19,334 bases of DNA from CAZFGK01 sp964518635 (GTDB lineage: Bacteria; Zixibacteria; MSB-5A5; GN15; FEB-12). Below the pieces are notes generated by a model. It saw only the letters and a list, made by a program, of their open reading frames with translations. It had not been told where the DNA came from and did not search any database. Each line of letters opens with the position of its first letter. Position 1 is the stretch's first letter. The DNA lies in contig CAZFGK010000039.1 in the NCBI GenBank assembly GCA_964518635.1, positions 1 through 19,334 of the forward strand, read 5' to 3'. Both the position numbers and the translations under genes were made by a program. This document shows positions 1 through 7,398 of the stretch, in pieces.

Positions 1-315
1 GGCGCCATTGATAAATGTCAATTTCCTGACAATCAGATCCTGTGCACTGATCTCTGAATAGACCACATAGATATCACCATTCGGAGCCATCACGGCATCA
101 AATGGCGTGGTTGCAAGGTCAGTGGCAATGGAAATCGCTGGCGTCCAGGTTCGATAGGGTGACGCAGCAGCAGAGTAGGAAAGGGAAGCATCTGTTTCCT
201 GAAAGATGACAATCTGTCGTCCGGCGAACGGACCGCTCGGTACTTTGAAGAGGACCTGCGAACTACTGCTTCCCAGCGGTCGCGTGGCCGTACTTGTTGC
301 AATCAGCGCGTTCAC
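1..315 (-). CDS. Partial phage-region protein, sialidase/BNR-like beta-propeller start
   Basis: This is an open frame of 105 codons that runs off the left edge of the window, so the C-terminus is missing. The start is a GTG at 315, chosen because a strong Shine-Dalgarno sequence (GGGAGG) lies just upstream; the ATG one base upstream of it is followed at once by a stop in its own frame. The visible residues are rich in beta-strand and include NGDIYVVYSE, the kind of 'Asp/Asn-Gly-Asp-hydrophobic-Tyr' turn found in BNR/sialidase-type propeller blades. It is the first gene after the major capsid protein, where head-completion, neck or fibre genes are usual. I do not recognise a specific family; a role as a virion-associated protein is inferred from position only. 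Confidence 0.6.
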   Translation of the reverse strand, partial: MNALIATSTATRPLGSSSSQVLFKVPSGPFAGRQIVIFQETDASLSYSAAASPYRTWTPAISIATDLATTPFDAVMAPNGDIYVVYSEISAQDLIVRKLTFINGA

Positions 316-342
316 ATCCCTCCCTTACTTTCGATGATACGT

Positions 343-391
343 GAAAAATTTTTAGGGGAGGGGGGAGTGATCCCCCCATACCCCTCCCCCC
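343..391 (-). terminator. G/C-rich hairpin downstream of the capsid gene
   Basis: On the minus strand a stem of six G against six C with a six-base loop (ATCACT) is extended, after a bulge, by GGGGA/TCCCC, and is followed by TAAAAATTTTT. It lies 13 bases past the major capsid stop. The T tract does not follow directly on the stem, so it may be a partial terminator or an mRNA-stabilising hairpin that separates high capsid expression from the next gene. The G6-A-G4-TAT-G6 strand could also form a G-quadruplex. Confidence 0.5.
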
Positions 392-403
392 AATCCGACT
401 GTC

Positions 404-1513
404 CTAGAATACTGAATCGAGAATCACCGACGACTCACGAATGACTTTTGCATACGTTACAGATTCGGTGATGACCGCTTCTTCAAATCGTTGTTCGATG
501 ATTTTGTCATACTCAACCAGCAAGGGCTGAGTGATCACCTCTTCGATGGCGAAGCGACGATCAAGCCCGATCACATAGTCGGTCGGCACATCGTCAGAAC
601 GAACCAGTGTCGCACCCAATGGGCTGAACAGTTCTCCTGATTGCTGGAAGCGATACCCTGCTGCCGGATCCTTGAACTCGGCAAGAGTCAGAATCGTTTT
701 CAGCGTGTTGGTATGTGCGATCATGGTGTTCATCTCAAACTTTCCAAATTGCGACCAGAGGGTGATCAGATCATTATAGGTGAGAGCCCCGGTCGCCGCG
801 GTGTTGACCACCGTCGCGCCGTTGCTGTTGCCGTCACCGTTGATGATGCAATCGACCACCATCCCGATTTTGTCACTCTGCATCTTGAAACCGATATACC
901 AGAGCAGGACCTGGAACTGTGCGGCAGTCCGATGACGAAGTGCCTTGTAGCTTGCTTTCAATGCAAGCCCGTAGTCACGCACGGTCACGGTGTGAGTCTG
1001 CTCAGTGACCAGAAGCTGCGGAATATCTGCTCCATCTCCAATCGGACGGAGTGCGAAATTCGTATCGCTCGATGTGTCAATGAAAAACGGCGTGTAGCGA
1101 TTGGTTGCAACCACCGTTGAAGTCGAAATCAATTTTGACAATTCCGGACGCATCCCCTGACCGCGACGAATCTCTCGTCTGACAAACTCCGGCATCAATG
1201 TCGGTGCCTTCTGAAAGAACTGCTCGACCGTAGTCGGCGCATTTCCTGTAAGACGCACTCCTGCCAGTAACAACTGACGTTCGAACGCATCCAGTGAAGC
1301 CCCATGCGGTGAAGGATCAAATTCATCTCGCTCAAGAAGCTCGCTGAGAGTCATCCCCCCTGCACTTGCCTCCTGATAGAGATCACGATCAATCTCCAGA
1401 CTCGCTGCGCGCGACAGATCGACTGGTCGTCGCGATTTTTCGAAAGGTGAAACTCCTCCGCTGGCGAGATTTCCAACCAGCGGATGAGACGCAAACTGTT
1501 CAAATGTCATCAT
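404..1513 (-). CDS. Phage major capsid protein (HK97 fold)
   Basis: This 369-residue protein would form the icosahedral shell of a tailed-phage head. The N-terminal ~110 residues are helical and charged, ending in a segment like TVEQFFQKAPTLMPEFVRRE that often precedes the HK97 core. The core shows the long E-loop/P-domain style beta segments (IGDGADIPQLLVTEQTHTVT) followed by the helical spine and an A-domain with a typical INGDG turn and the ending VTYAKVIRE. The start is the MM pair at 1513/1510, preceded by AAAGGAG; an upstream in-frame ATG lacks a ribosome site and overlaps the decoration gene. It follows the decoration-type gene by 20 bases, the usual decoration-capsid pairing. No frameshift or truncation is seen. 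Confidence 0.88.
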   Translation of the reverse strand: MMTFEQFASHPLVGNLASGGVSPFEKSRRPVDLSRAASLEIDRDLYQEASAGGMTLSELLERDEFDPSPHGASLDAFERQLLLAGVRLTGNAPTTVEQFFQKAPTLMPEFVRREIRRGQGMRPELSKLISTSTVVATNRYTPFFIDTSSDTNFALRPIGDGADIPQLLVTEQTHTVTVRDYGLALKASYKALRHRTAAQFQVLLWYIGFKMQSDKIGMVVDCIINGDGNSNGATVVNTAATGALTYNDLITLWSQFGKFEMNTMIAHTNTLKTILTLAEFKDPAAGYRFQQSGELFSPLGATLVRSDDVPTDYVIGLDRRFAIEEVITQPLLVEYDKIIEQRFEEAVITESVTYAKVIRESSVILDSVF

Positions 1514-1533
1514 GCTCTCCTTTGTTTCGCTGG

Positions 1534-1956
1534 TTACAGCAGAATTACGCAATCAACGCTCCCATTCACTGCCAACACCGTCCCGCGAGCGATATTGCCA
1601 CCTGCCGGATCGTTCCCGGCAAGAACTGGTGCCTGTTTGACGGTATTACTCGCACCGCCGACCACTGCATTCCCGACCGCCGGCAGCGTCGCCGAGACCG
1701 GCAGACGACAAATACCGCCAACTTGTACTGTCGCGAGACGTTTCCCAGCATCTTTGTCACTCAGGGTGAGACTGATAAGTTTCCCCAGCAGCAGACCACC
1801 ATTGGTGACTGGACCGACTTCATTACTGGCTGTGATCGTGACCGGTTTACCGATGAGTGCATCGGTCAGGTCATCTATTCCTCCGACTGTCTGCTTGATC
1901 TTGAATGTCGCAAGCACCGGAGCAACTGCGTCGAGATTCTGATCTCGGACCGCCAT
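1534..1956 (-). CDS. Phage head decoration-type protein (DUF2190-like)
   Basis: This 140-residue all-beta, Gly/Val-rich protein has only two Cys and ends in the pattern 'RGTVLAVNGSVDCVILL', which is the style of DUF2190-like and other capsid decoration or cement proteins that sit immediately upstream of the major capsid gene. The start ATG at 1956 has an excellent ribosome site (AAGGAGG, 5 bases upstream). Known relatives bind the outer surface of the capsid and stabilise it. The family call comes from length, composition, the C-terminal pattern and position rather than from a conserved catalytic motif, so another head-associated role is possible. Confidence 0.65.
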   Translation of the reverse strand: MAVRDQNLDAVAPVLATFKIKQTVGGIDDLTDALIGKPVTITASNEVGPVTNGGLLLGKLISLTLSDKDAGKRLATVQVGGICRLPVSATLPAVGNAVVGGASNTVKQAPVLAGNDPAGGNIARGTVLAVNGSVDCVILL

Positions 1957-2005
1957 CTTCCCTCCTTTTCAAATTGTTCACTCACTATTTCTCTTAAGGG
2001 GTCGC

Positions 2006-2037
2006 ATCTGAAACAGACACAACCCGAAATTTCAGAT
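2006..2037. repeat. 8-bp inverted repeat between phage genes
   Basis: ATCTGAAA at 2006-2013 and TTTCAGAT at 2030-2037 are perfect inverted arms around a 16-base centre, in the 84-base gap between the small helical gene and the decoration gene. No T tract follows on either strand, so it is not a standard terminator. It could be an mRNA processing or stability hairpin in the late phage transcript. Confidence 0.35.
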
Positions 2038-2040
2038 TCA

Positions 2041-2433
2041 TCATGATCTTGCGCGAGTCCCCTGTTGATCGTAGCGTGGCATCAATACATTGGGGAACAT
2101 CCCGCGAAAACGCGCGGCAACCCGATTCCCCTGTGACAGCAATTCGGCATCATCAAGCGTACCGAGACAGGCAACTTCCTGCTCTACCTCCCGCATTTCC
2201 CCTCGTGAGCGAGCCGCGACTGCCATCCCTTTGAGCATACCGGCGATTCGTGATTCGATATCAGTTCGCAACAGACGATAGTTTTCTTCGAGTCGACTTG
2301 ACATTGTCAATGCGGCCGAGGCCTCCCGACAAATTGCAGCGCAGGCATCCAGATCAATTGTTTCAGAGGCTGGATCGGTAAGAGACTCAGCAATGTGGGT
2401 GAGTCGATGTTGCAGATCATCTGCGATCGGCAC
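2041..2433 (-). CDS. Small helical phage protein of unknown function
   Basis: This 130-residue protein is not one I recognise. It is almost entirely predicted helix, with heptad-like stretches (SSRLEENYRLLRTDIESRIAG, REVEQEVACLGTLDDAELL) and an arginine-rich middle. The start is the GTG at 2433: AAGGAGG lies 5 bases upstream, whereas the longer in-frame ATG at 2469 has no such site. It overlaps the end of the upstream membrane/coiled-coil gene by 17 bases, so translation is probably coupled. Its place between the protease-like gene and the decoration gene is where scaffold or head-assembly accessory proteins are often encoded, but that role is inferred from position alone. Confidence 0.7.
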   Translation of the reverse strand: MPIADDLQHRLTHIAESLTDPASETIDLDACAAICREASAALTMSSRLEENYRLLRTDIESRIAGMLKGMAVAARSRGEMREVEQEVACLGTLDDAELLSQGNRVAARFRGMFPNVLMPRYDQQGTRARS

Positions 2434-2737
2434 TCGGTCCTCCTTGGCTGATCGACAGTTCCCCTTCAATCCGCGTCAGTCGATCAGTGATCGCGGTCAG
2501 ATGTTCATAGAAATATTCTTTCGATACAGTTCGCTCCTGCAGTAGCACTTCCATTCGGGCAAGTCGCTGATCCATCGTCTGCACCACATCCGCACTTGCC
2601 TTTGCTGACAACTCTACTCTGAGAGATTGAATTGTCAGGAAATAGGCGGCAACAAGACCGAACACAAAGGTCGACAGATTCAACAGGTCCCCATTGATCT
2701 GCAACCACCGACGACCAGAATCAACCGCAGTTTGCAT
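2417..2737 (-). CDS. Small membrane-anchored coiled-coil phage protein
   Basis: The 106-residue product has one clear hydrophobic segment near residues 22-41 (LSTFVFGLVAAYFLTIQSLR), then about 60 residues of charged, heptad-patterned helix (MDQRLARMEVLLQER and ITDRLTRIEGELS). A single N-terminal-half membrane span followed by a coiled coil fits a membrane-tethered accessory protein; a holin-like or spanin-like lysis role is possible but unproven, since lysis genes are not normally in the head module. The start at ATG 2737 is preferred because GGAG lies 8 bases upstream; the ATG at 2761 would overlap the upstream gene by 41 bases. With this start it overlaps the upstream gene by 17 bases. Confidence 0.65.
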   Translation of the reverse strand: MQTAVDSGRRWLQINGDLLNLSTFVFGLVAAYFLTIQSLRVELSAKASADVVQTMDQRLARMEVLLQERTVSKEYFYEHLTAITDRLTRIEGELSISQGGPSADRR

Positions 2738-4205
2738 CTTGTCTCTCCATCTGCGCGACATGACGCGTCGCGGTCATCACTCGTACCCCCCAACTGACCA
2801 TACTCCGTCGTCGAATTTTCTGCCAGATCAGAGAAGTTGACTGAATTGAATCCCCCTCACTGCTGCGAAGCGTTGCAATCATTGGCGCGGATTCATCATG
2901 AAAATCGGTGACTAGCAATTCCCCGGCCTGCAATCGCGCTGACGGTATCGCGGAGAGTTGCAGAACGTGACGATCAGAAACATTTCTAAATGATGGAATC
3001 TGATCTCCTTTCCTCTTACTCAACTCGTCAGACGCAAACCCGTACACCTCGCCCCATCTATTCTCATTACCCCAGGGCCAGATTTCCACTCCCTGCCGAC
3101 TCGCCAGCGATGCGATTCGTGATGCCAGTTGTGACTGATGCACCGATGCATGCGGCATCCGTCGAATTTCAAATTGTGGATGACTCGACAAAGGAATGTC
3201 GATTTTTTCTTTCTGTGGTAAGAGATAGAGAACCGTTCTGGTCACATCCGAATCTTCACCACGCACTGCGCGCAACAATTCCTGTCGTGCAACCCGACTC
3301 CGATTTCGATAGCCCACCAGCATTCCACTCGCTTGATGACAGAGCCGTTCACTCCTGCGAATCGGAAGAGTGATCTGATCCATTGAGTCCTGACGTGCGT
3401 GAAGTCTGATCTCCCCCTTTACAGAGTCGATCTCGGCATCAACTCGAATCCCCTCGTAACGCGGAGTCACCAAGAACCACTCCTGTTCGGGGAGTTCTTT
3501 CAGATCTGTAATGATTGACTCTTGAAGAGATGCAGTTGAAGAATCAGAGAGTGTCGCCGCAGTCACCAGTGTATTCGGAATCGCTCCGCGATAGACGAGT
3601 GAGCATTCCAGTACTTTACTGATTCCATCATAGCGAAAGTTGCAAACCTGTCGACGTCCATGCAGGCGATACTCACGATTCGGTTCATGTCCGCATTCAC
3701 GTACATCCTGATGGCACAACAGACAGATCGGTTTTGTATAGAGAAAGGAGATCGAACACTCCTGATATATCCCACCGTCGATGTTCGCACGTAGCGTCTC
3801 TGCCCCATCCGCTTCTCGGAGCCAGTAGAAAAATGCCCGCACCCATGATCGTCCATCCCGCTCGGCGACCATCGCATGAAAAACACGAGCAATCGGAAGT
3901 GAATCGGTCTGATGCCCGACCAGAATCGGTGCGCCGAGCATCAACTCGGCAATCTGTTGATGAGATTCACTGGAGAGCACCCCGCCATACGAATTCACTT
4001 CATCCGATACAACCCACATCGAACGGATACAAACCTGACCGGCATCAATCCCATTGGAGTCTCGCAACACCTTTGCAAGCGATTGATCAAATTGACCGGA
4101 TGGTTCATCCCTATACGTTTGCTCGAGTTCAGGAAGACCAGTCGACAAACTCTCCAGAGAGATCTGAGCACTCAGTTTTCCAATCGTGGTCAGTTTCTTT
4201 TCCAT
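2721..4205 (-). CDS. Capsid maturation protease-like protein with Cys/His cluster and ligase-like C-terminal half
   Basis: This 494-residue protein has two parts. Residues ~60-215 resemble phage prohead proteases of the assemblin-like fold: a His in GAPILVGHQTDS (H98) and a Ser in GIYQECSISF (S151) fit the usual His/Ser pair, and it lies just where a capsid protease is expected. Right after S151 comes a Cys/His cluster (C161, C164, C171, H173, with C188 nearby) that may bind zinc. Residues ~243-345 carry the order of motifs seen in ATP-dependent DNA ligases: TPRYEGIRV, then GEIRLHARQ, then a KEKIDIPLSS-like segment; the adenylated lysine of K-Y-D-G is an arginine (R249), so ligase activity is unlikely. 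The start at 4205 has GGGGGAG upstream. The protease assignment is moderate; the ligase-like domain is an inference from pattern. Confidence 0.6.
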   Translation of the reverse strand: MEKKLTTIGKLSAQISLESLSTGLPELEQTYRDEPSGQFDQSLAKVLRDSNGIDAGQVCIRSMWVVSDEVNSYGGVLSSESHQQIAELMLGAPILVGHQTDSLPIARVFHAMVAERDGRSWVRAFFYWLREADGAETLRANIDGGIYQECSISFLYTKPICLLCHQDVRECGHEPNREYRLHGRRQVCNFRYDGISKVLECSLVYRGAIPNTLVTAATLSDSSTASLQESIITDLKELPEQEWFLVTPRYEGIRVDAEIDSVKGEIRLHARQDSMDQITLPIRRSERLCHQASGMLVGYRNRSRVARQELLRAVRGEDSDVTRTVLYLLPQKEKIDIPLSSHPQFEIRRMPHASVHQSQLASRIASLASRQGVEIWPWGNENRWGEVYGFASDELSKRKGDQIPSFRNVSDRHVLQLSAIPSARLQAGELLVTDFHDESAPMIATLRSSEGDSIQSTSLIWQKIRRRSMVSWGVRVMTATRHVAQMERQDANCG

Positions 4206-4260
4206 ACCAACTCCCCCCTCGTCTCTGTCACCACTACAATTGCTACTTTTTCGCTCATGG

Positions 4261-4276
4261 ATGCACATTTTTGCAT
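4261..4276. repeat. Inverted repeat ATGCA-N6-TGCAT
   Basis: Perfect 5-bp arms (4261-4265 and 4272-4276) lie in the gap between the PEP-CTERM gene and the protease gene. They sit roughly 115-130 bases upstream of the predicted sigma-54 transcription start of the PEP-CTERM gene, within the usual distance for a site bound by a sigma-54 activator. The TGCA half-sites recall NtrC-type sites but their spacing is shorter. A binding role is inference. Confidence 0.3.
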
Positions 4277-4364
4277 ACTAGGAACTAGACTGCGCCTTGC
4301 GTGATTTCTTTATAAGTAACTGTATGAAAATAAGTTATGAGATCAATAGTGAGTCGACCCCTTT

Positions 4365-4380
4365 CGGCACAGGGGATGCT
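4365..4380 (+). promoter_or_regulatory. Sigma-54-type promoter of the PEP-CTERM gene
   Basis: CGGCACAGGGGATGCT matches the sigma-54 consensus (TGGCACR-N4-TTGCW) with GG at 4366-4367 and GC at 4378-4379, that is, with exactly the required ten-base spacing. It differs at the first T and at one -12 T. Transcription would start near 4391, giving a leader of about 27 bases before the ATG at 4418. Known PEP-CTERM systems in other bacteria often use sigma-54 with the activator PrsR, which fits the gene downstream. Confidence 0.55.
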
Positions 4381-4417
4381 CTATCAGCTTTCAGAATTGA
4401 AAGGCAGGACTAAAAAG

Positions 4418-4729
4418 ATGCGCTACTCAGGAACCCCTCGCTCGACCAGCTTCTCCCGCTGGCTACTGGCCGCCATCATTTTCATCGCCATCATGACCTT
4501 TGCCGACAAAGAAGTCTTCGGAATCGGAACACCGATTACCGTCGTCGATACCACTAAATTGACACGAAATTACGATGCCGGTTCAGACGAATCGAATATC
4601 GATCCGCAGAATCCGTCGATTCAGCCCGAGAGTGGCACCCCCGGTGGCGTTCCGGAACCAGCGACCCTTTTCCTCATGGGAAGTGGGCTTGCTGCTGCTT
4701 GGGCACTGCGACGCAAGATGAACAAGTAA
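4418..4729 (+). CDS. Short PEP-CTERM sorting-domain protein inserted in the phage module
   Basis: This 103-residue exported protein has an N-terminal signal (basic start, then WLLAAIIFIAIMTFA, residues 15-29), a 45-residue acidic, Pro/Asn/Ser-rich middle with no recognised domain, and a textbook PEP-CTERM tail: VPEPAT (78-83), a hydrophobic span (LFLMGSGLAAAWAL) and basic RRKMNK. PEP-CTERM tails are recognised by exosortase, which cuts near the PEP motif at the membrane; substrates end up on the surface or in the biofilm matrix. The start at 4418 puts the signal peptide at the N-terminus; a weak GCAGGA ribosome site lies upstream. It is on the opposite strand to all phage genes, with its own promoter and terminator, the layout of a prophage moron or a later insertion. 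No exosortase is in the window. Confidence 0.82.
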   Translation: MRYSGTPRSTSFSRWLLAAIIFIAIMTFADKEVFGIGTPITVVDTTKLTRNYDAGSDESNIDPQNPSIQPESGTPGGVPEPATLFLMGSGLAAAWALRRKMNK

Positions 4730-4760
4730 TCTCTCTTTCCCCCCAACCCCTTCCTGTCAG

Positions 4761-4799
4761 ACCTCCCGAACCTTCGCATTCGGGAGGTTCTTTTTTTTT
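4761..4799 (+). terminator. Strong rho-independent terminator of the PEP-CTERM gene
   Basis: A perfect 10-bp stem (ACCTCCCGAA / TTCGGGAGGT) with an 8-base loop is followed by a run of ten T broken once by a C. It starts 31 bases after the PEP-CTERM stop. There is no A tract on its left side, so it works only for plus-strand transcription. Confidence 0.92.
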
Positions 4800-4840
4800 C
4801 GTTTTGTCAGAATAGCAGATGATGAAGAGTAATTGAGATT

Positions 4841-6190
4841 CTACACATACCCAATCCTTGGCAATGGCGTGAACTGATCACGTCTTCGCATTGGCCAGAC
4901 CGCAAGGGCGAGTGCCATGAGGGCATCGCAATCTGAATTGCTGTCCCATCGTGCTCGGCGAAGTTCATCCTCCAGCGACCAGCTCTTCCCTGCGCTATCC
5001 GGCAGTTCCCAGCGTTCGTAGGCGATCCGATCCTGCGCATGCAGCAATTCCAGATTGGTCAGCAGTTCGGCCTTTCGCTGCGGCGTAAAGATCACCGCCT
5101 CCGGCTGCAAATCCGCAAGCTCCTGCGTGATCACATCCCCCAAGCCCGTTGCATCTATCAAAAGCGTCCCACCATACTCTTCCTGACGTGCTCTGATTTT
5201 CGTGAGTACCACCGGCCAGTCGATTCCTTTGAATCGTTCGAGCATCACCACTTTCACGACATTCCCGGAGACTGCAACTGTAATCCCGACCGTCGCCGTT
5301 CGTTTGCGCGCGAGATCATAGCCGGTGATATACCGAACCGAATCGGTCAGCAATGAATCCGATCCACGGGACAATGCCCGATCGATATGCGCCCCCGGAA
5401 TGACCTCTCCGCCAGAATCAACAAACTGTCCTCTGATATTCTGCTCCACGCGCGCATCACTGAGATACCGAACGCGGTCCTCGACATACTCCTGCGACAG
5501 ATGCGTATTCTCACGTGTGTCACCATAGTGCAGATAACCCGGCAAAGCCCCTGTTGCAATCTGCATTGCCCGTTGATAGAGCCAGTTCTTTCCATTTGGT
5601 GTTGAAACTAAATCAAGTCGACCATTCCGATCAGCCAGACGCATCGACATCACCTCTTCCACCACATACTCCGCCGCCGGATCAAAGGCGACCTCGTCGA
5701 AGACAATCAGATCATAGTCTTGTCCGAGCAGATATTCCCCACGGTTCTGTGTCGAGCGGGCTTCAATCGTTGCGCCGTTTCCGAATGTTACTTTTGGATA
5801 GGGGGTCATCAGGATATCATCGACCAGCGATTCCACTAGTGACGACCGCTGAATCAGTCGCTGCACATTCGCAAAGACAATCCCTGCCTGTTCCTGCGTA
5901 ATCGAGGCACACAACGCTCGATAACGACCGGATTGATCATACGATAATGGCCTCGGACGATAGAGAGCGTGGTGCAGCAGTTTCACCGCCGAGACCAGCG
6001 ACTTCCCCCATCGATTTCCGGTCACCAGCAGATTCTCCCGTTTTGTCGACCGCTCCAACCAGGCAATTTGTCCCGGATGAAGCTCAAGTGAGAGAATCAA
6101 CTTCGAAAACATCGGGATGTCTGCGTACCCCTCAGTCAGCGCATGACGCAATTGATCATCAGTGAACTGTTCATCATCGATAGCATTCAC
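4841..6190 (-). CDS. Phage terminase large subunit (TerL)
   Basis: The 449-residue product is the DNA-packaging motor. The ATPase half shows Walker A TGNRWGKS (57-64), Walker B LIVFDE (161-166) and the coupling motif LVSTPNG (194-200). The RNase H-like nuclease half shows three acidic positions: D292 in GYDLAR, D346 in LLIDATGLGD, and D422 in SDCDALMALALA. All expected active-site residues are present, so the protein looks functional. It begins with a GTG at 6190, five bases after the portal stop, without a clear ribosome site, so translation is probably coupled to the portal gene. It lies downstream of the portal gene, the reverse of the usual TerL-portal order. No small terminase gene is visible. 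Confidence 0.92.
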   Translation of the reverse strand: MNAIDDEQFTDDQLRHALTEGYADIPMFSKLILSLELHPGQIAWLERSTKRENLLVTGNRWGKSLVSAVKLLHHALYRPRPLSYDQSGRYRALCASITQEQAGIVFANVQRLIQRSSLVESLVDDILMTPYPKVTFGNGATIEARSTQNRGEYLLGQDYDLIVFDEVAFDPAAEYVVEEVMSMRLADRNGRLDLVSTPNGKNWLYQRAMQIATGALPGYLHYGDTRENTHLSQEYVEDRVRYLSDARVEQNIRGQFVDSGGEVIPGAHIDRALSRGSDSLLTDSVRYITGYDLARKRTATVGITVAVSGNVVKVVMLERFKGIDWPVVLTKIRARQEEYGGTLLIDATGLGDVITQELADLQPEAVIFTPQRKAELLTNLELLHAQDRIAYERWELPDSAGKSWSLEDELRRARWDSNSDCDALMALALAVWPMRRRDQFTPLPRIGYV

Positions 6191-6195
6191 CCGGC

Positions 6196-7398
6196 TTATC
6201 GAAACAGCTCTTCGGCACGAATTTTCGCCTGCGACTCAGATAACAATCCGGCCTGCACCAGTTTGATAATGGTCTCCGCCTCCTGCGATTGCACATTCGA
6301 CCGCTCCAGTGCCTGATACTGCAGATTGTTATCAAACTCCCAGCGACAACTTCCTGATTCCCCCTGTAGTGCAAGCTCCAGATCACCAAGCCAGGTCAGT
6401 ACTCGTCCGATCTGTTCCTGAACCGACCGCACCTGACGCATGACCACATCAAATTTGAACGCCGCCCAGGTTGTCGTCGCCCCATAGGAATAGCCGAGAA
6501 GAAACGGAGCCAGATTCGTTCCGGCGCAGAGATCTTCAATCATCGCCCGATGCGACATGAACCAGCTACTCCCGACGGTCGATGACCGATTCGGTCCGAC
6601 GTATGCAATTTCGACATTATTCCAGGTTACCGGATTTTCATCGACATCCGCCGAGCGAATCATCCGAACCGTCGCATCGAAGTATTCATTGATCCGATTC
6701 GTATAGGAGGACTCCGCCTCTCCGCTCTGACGTTCCGGCGGGGTGATTTTCACATGAAGCCGATGATAGCCGGCATTATGATTCGAGCGTCGCATATCAT
6801 CGATCAACTGCTGCTCGATGAATGCCACAAACGGGACCGCATGCAGCAATGACCGACCCAGTGGCTGATGCGGACTCTCCTGAAAAGGGAGCAAGAAGAC
6901 ATCCGGTCGGATTAGTGACACCGGACCCCGTTCGGTCTCAAACAGGATAGTATTCCCCCCATCTTCGGAGGAGATCGCCGCCGGATCAATTAGCTCGAAA
7001 CAATCGACTTTCGAGCCATCCCGACTGAGATGCACCACTCCGCCGGCGATCCCATCCCGAAAGTAGCTGATCAACAACTGCGGCAGCAGATCACTGACCG
7101 AACTTCTCCCCCCAGTCGCCGACATACAGAGCCGTTTCGAGAGTGAATCAAGTAGCTCCTGCCCTCGGTTTGATCTCCCTGTCCCGACCAGATACCTCCC
7201 GGGCGCGGCCGCAAGCCGTACCCAGGTCCAGACACATGCCGAAACAATCGGCAGATTGTCGGTCAGATAGCGATAGAGCGGAATCCTGAATTGCCCACTC
7301 GACACCGACGACTGCGTGAGTGCCAGTTCCGGCATTCCGCGAAAACGATGCGAAGGGGTTTTCCCCAACTTTTCGACTCGCATGAGATGTTCTGTCAT
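6196..7398 (-). CDS. Phage portal protein
   Basis: This ~400-residue protein has the size and features of tailed-phage portals, the dodecameric ring at the capsid vertex through which DNA is packaged. Signs include the N-terminal IPLYRYLTDNLPIVSACVWT segment, a PLGRSLLHAVPFVAFIEQQL stretch matching the 'G-x-S' wing-helix region, an AGTNLAPFLLGYSYGATTT motif near residue 300, and a C-terminal KLVQAGLLSESQAKIRAEEL helix typical of portals. The start at ATG 7398 is preferred (GAGGG six bases upstream); the ATG at 7413 is also possible. It is the first gene of the minus-strand phage operon visible here and overlaps nothing upstream. The call rests on pattern and neighbours rather than on a catalytic motif. 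Confidence 0.8.
   Translation of the reverse strand: MTEHLMRVEKLGKTPSHRFRGMPELALTQSSVSSGQFRIPLYRYLTDNLPIVSACVWTWVRLAAAPGRYLVGTGRSNRGQELLDSLSKRLCMSATGGRSSVSDLLPQLLISYFRDGIAGGVVHLSRDGSKVDCFELIDPAAISSEDGGNTILFETERGPVSLIRPDVFLLPFQESPHQPLGRSLLHAVPFVAFIEQQLIDDMRRSNHNAGYHRLHVKITPPERQSGEAESSYTNRINEYFDATVRMIRSADVDENPVTWNNVEIAYVGPNRSSTVGSSWFMSHRAMIEDLCAGTNLAPFLLGYSYGATTTWAAFKFDVVMRQVRSVQEQIGRVLTWLGDLELALQGESGSCRWEFDNNLQYQALERSNVQSQEAETIIKLVQAGLLSESQAKIRAEELFR

Noticed and set aside
641..2046. Plus-strand open frames opposite the capsid and decoration genes
   Set aside because: Antisense shadows of the capsid and decoration genes, rich in Arg/Cys/His as expected for non-coding frames.
3734..4304. Long plus-strand open frames opposite the protease-like gene
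   Set aside because: They are antisense to a well-supported gene, lack ribosome sites and have no recognisable composition or motif; they are shadows.
4388..4403. CTTTCA-GAAT-TGAAAG hairpin as a 5' UTR riboregulator of the PEP-CTERM gene
   Set aside because: The predicted sigma-54 start near 4391 falls inside its left arm, so the full hairpin would probably not be transcribed.
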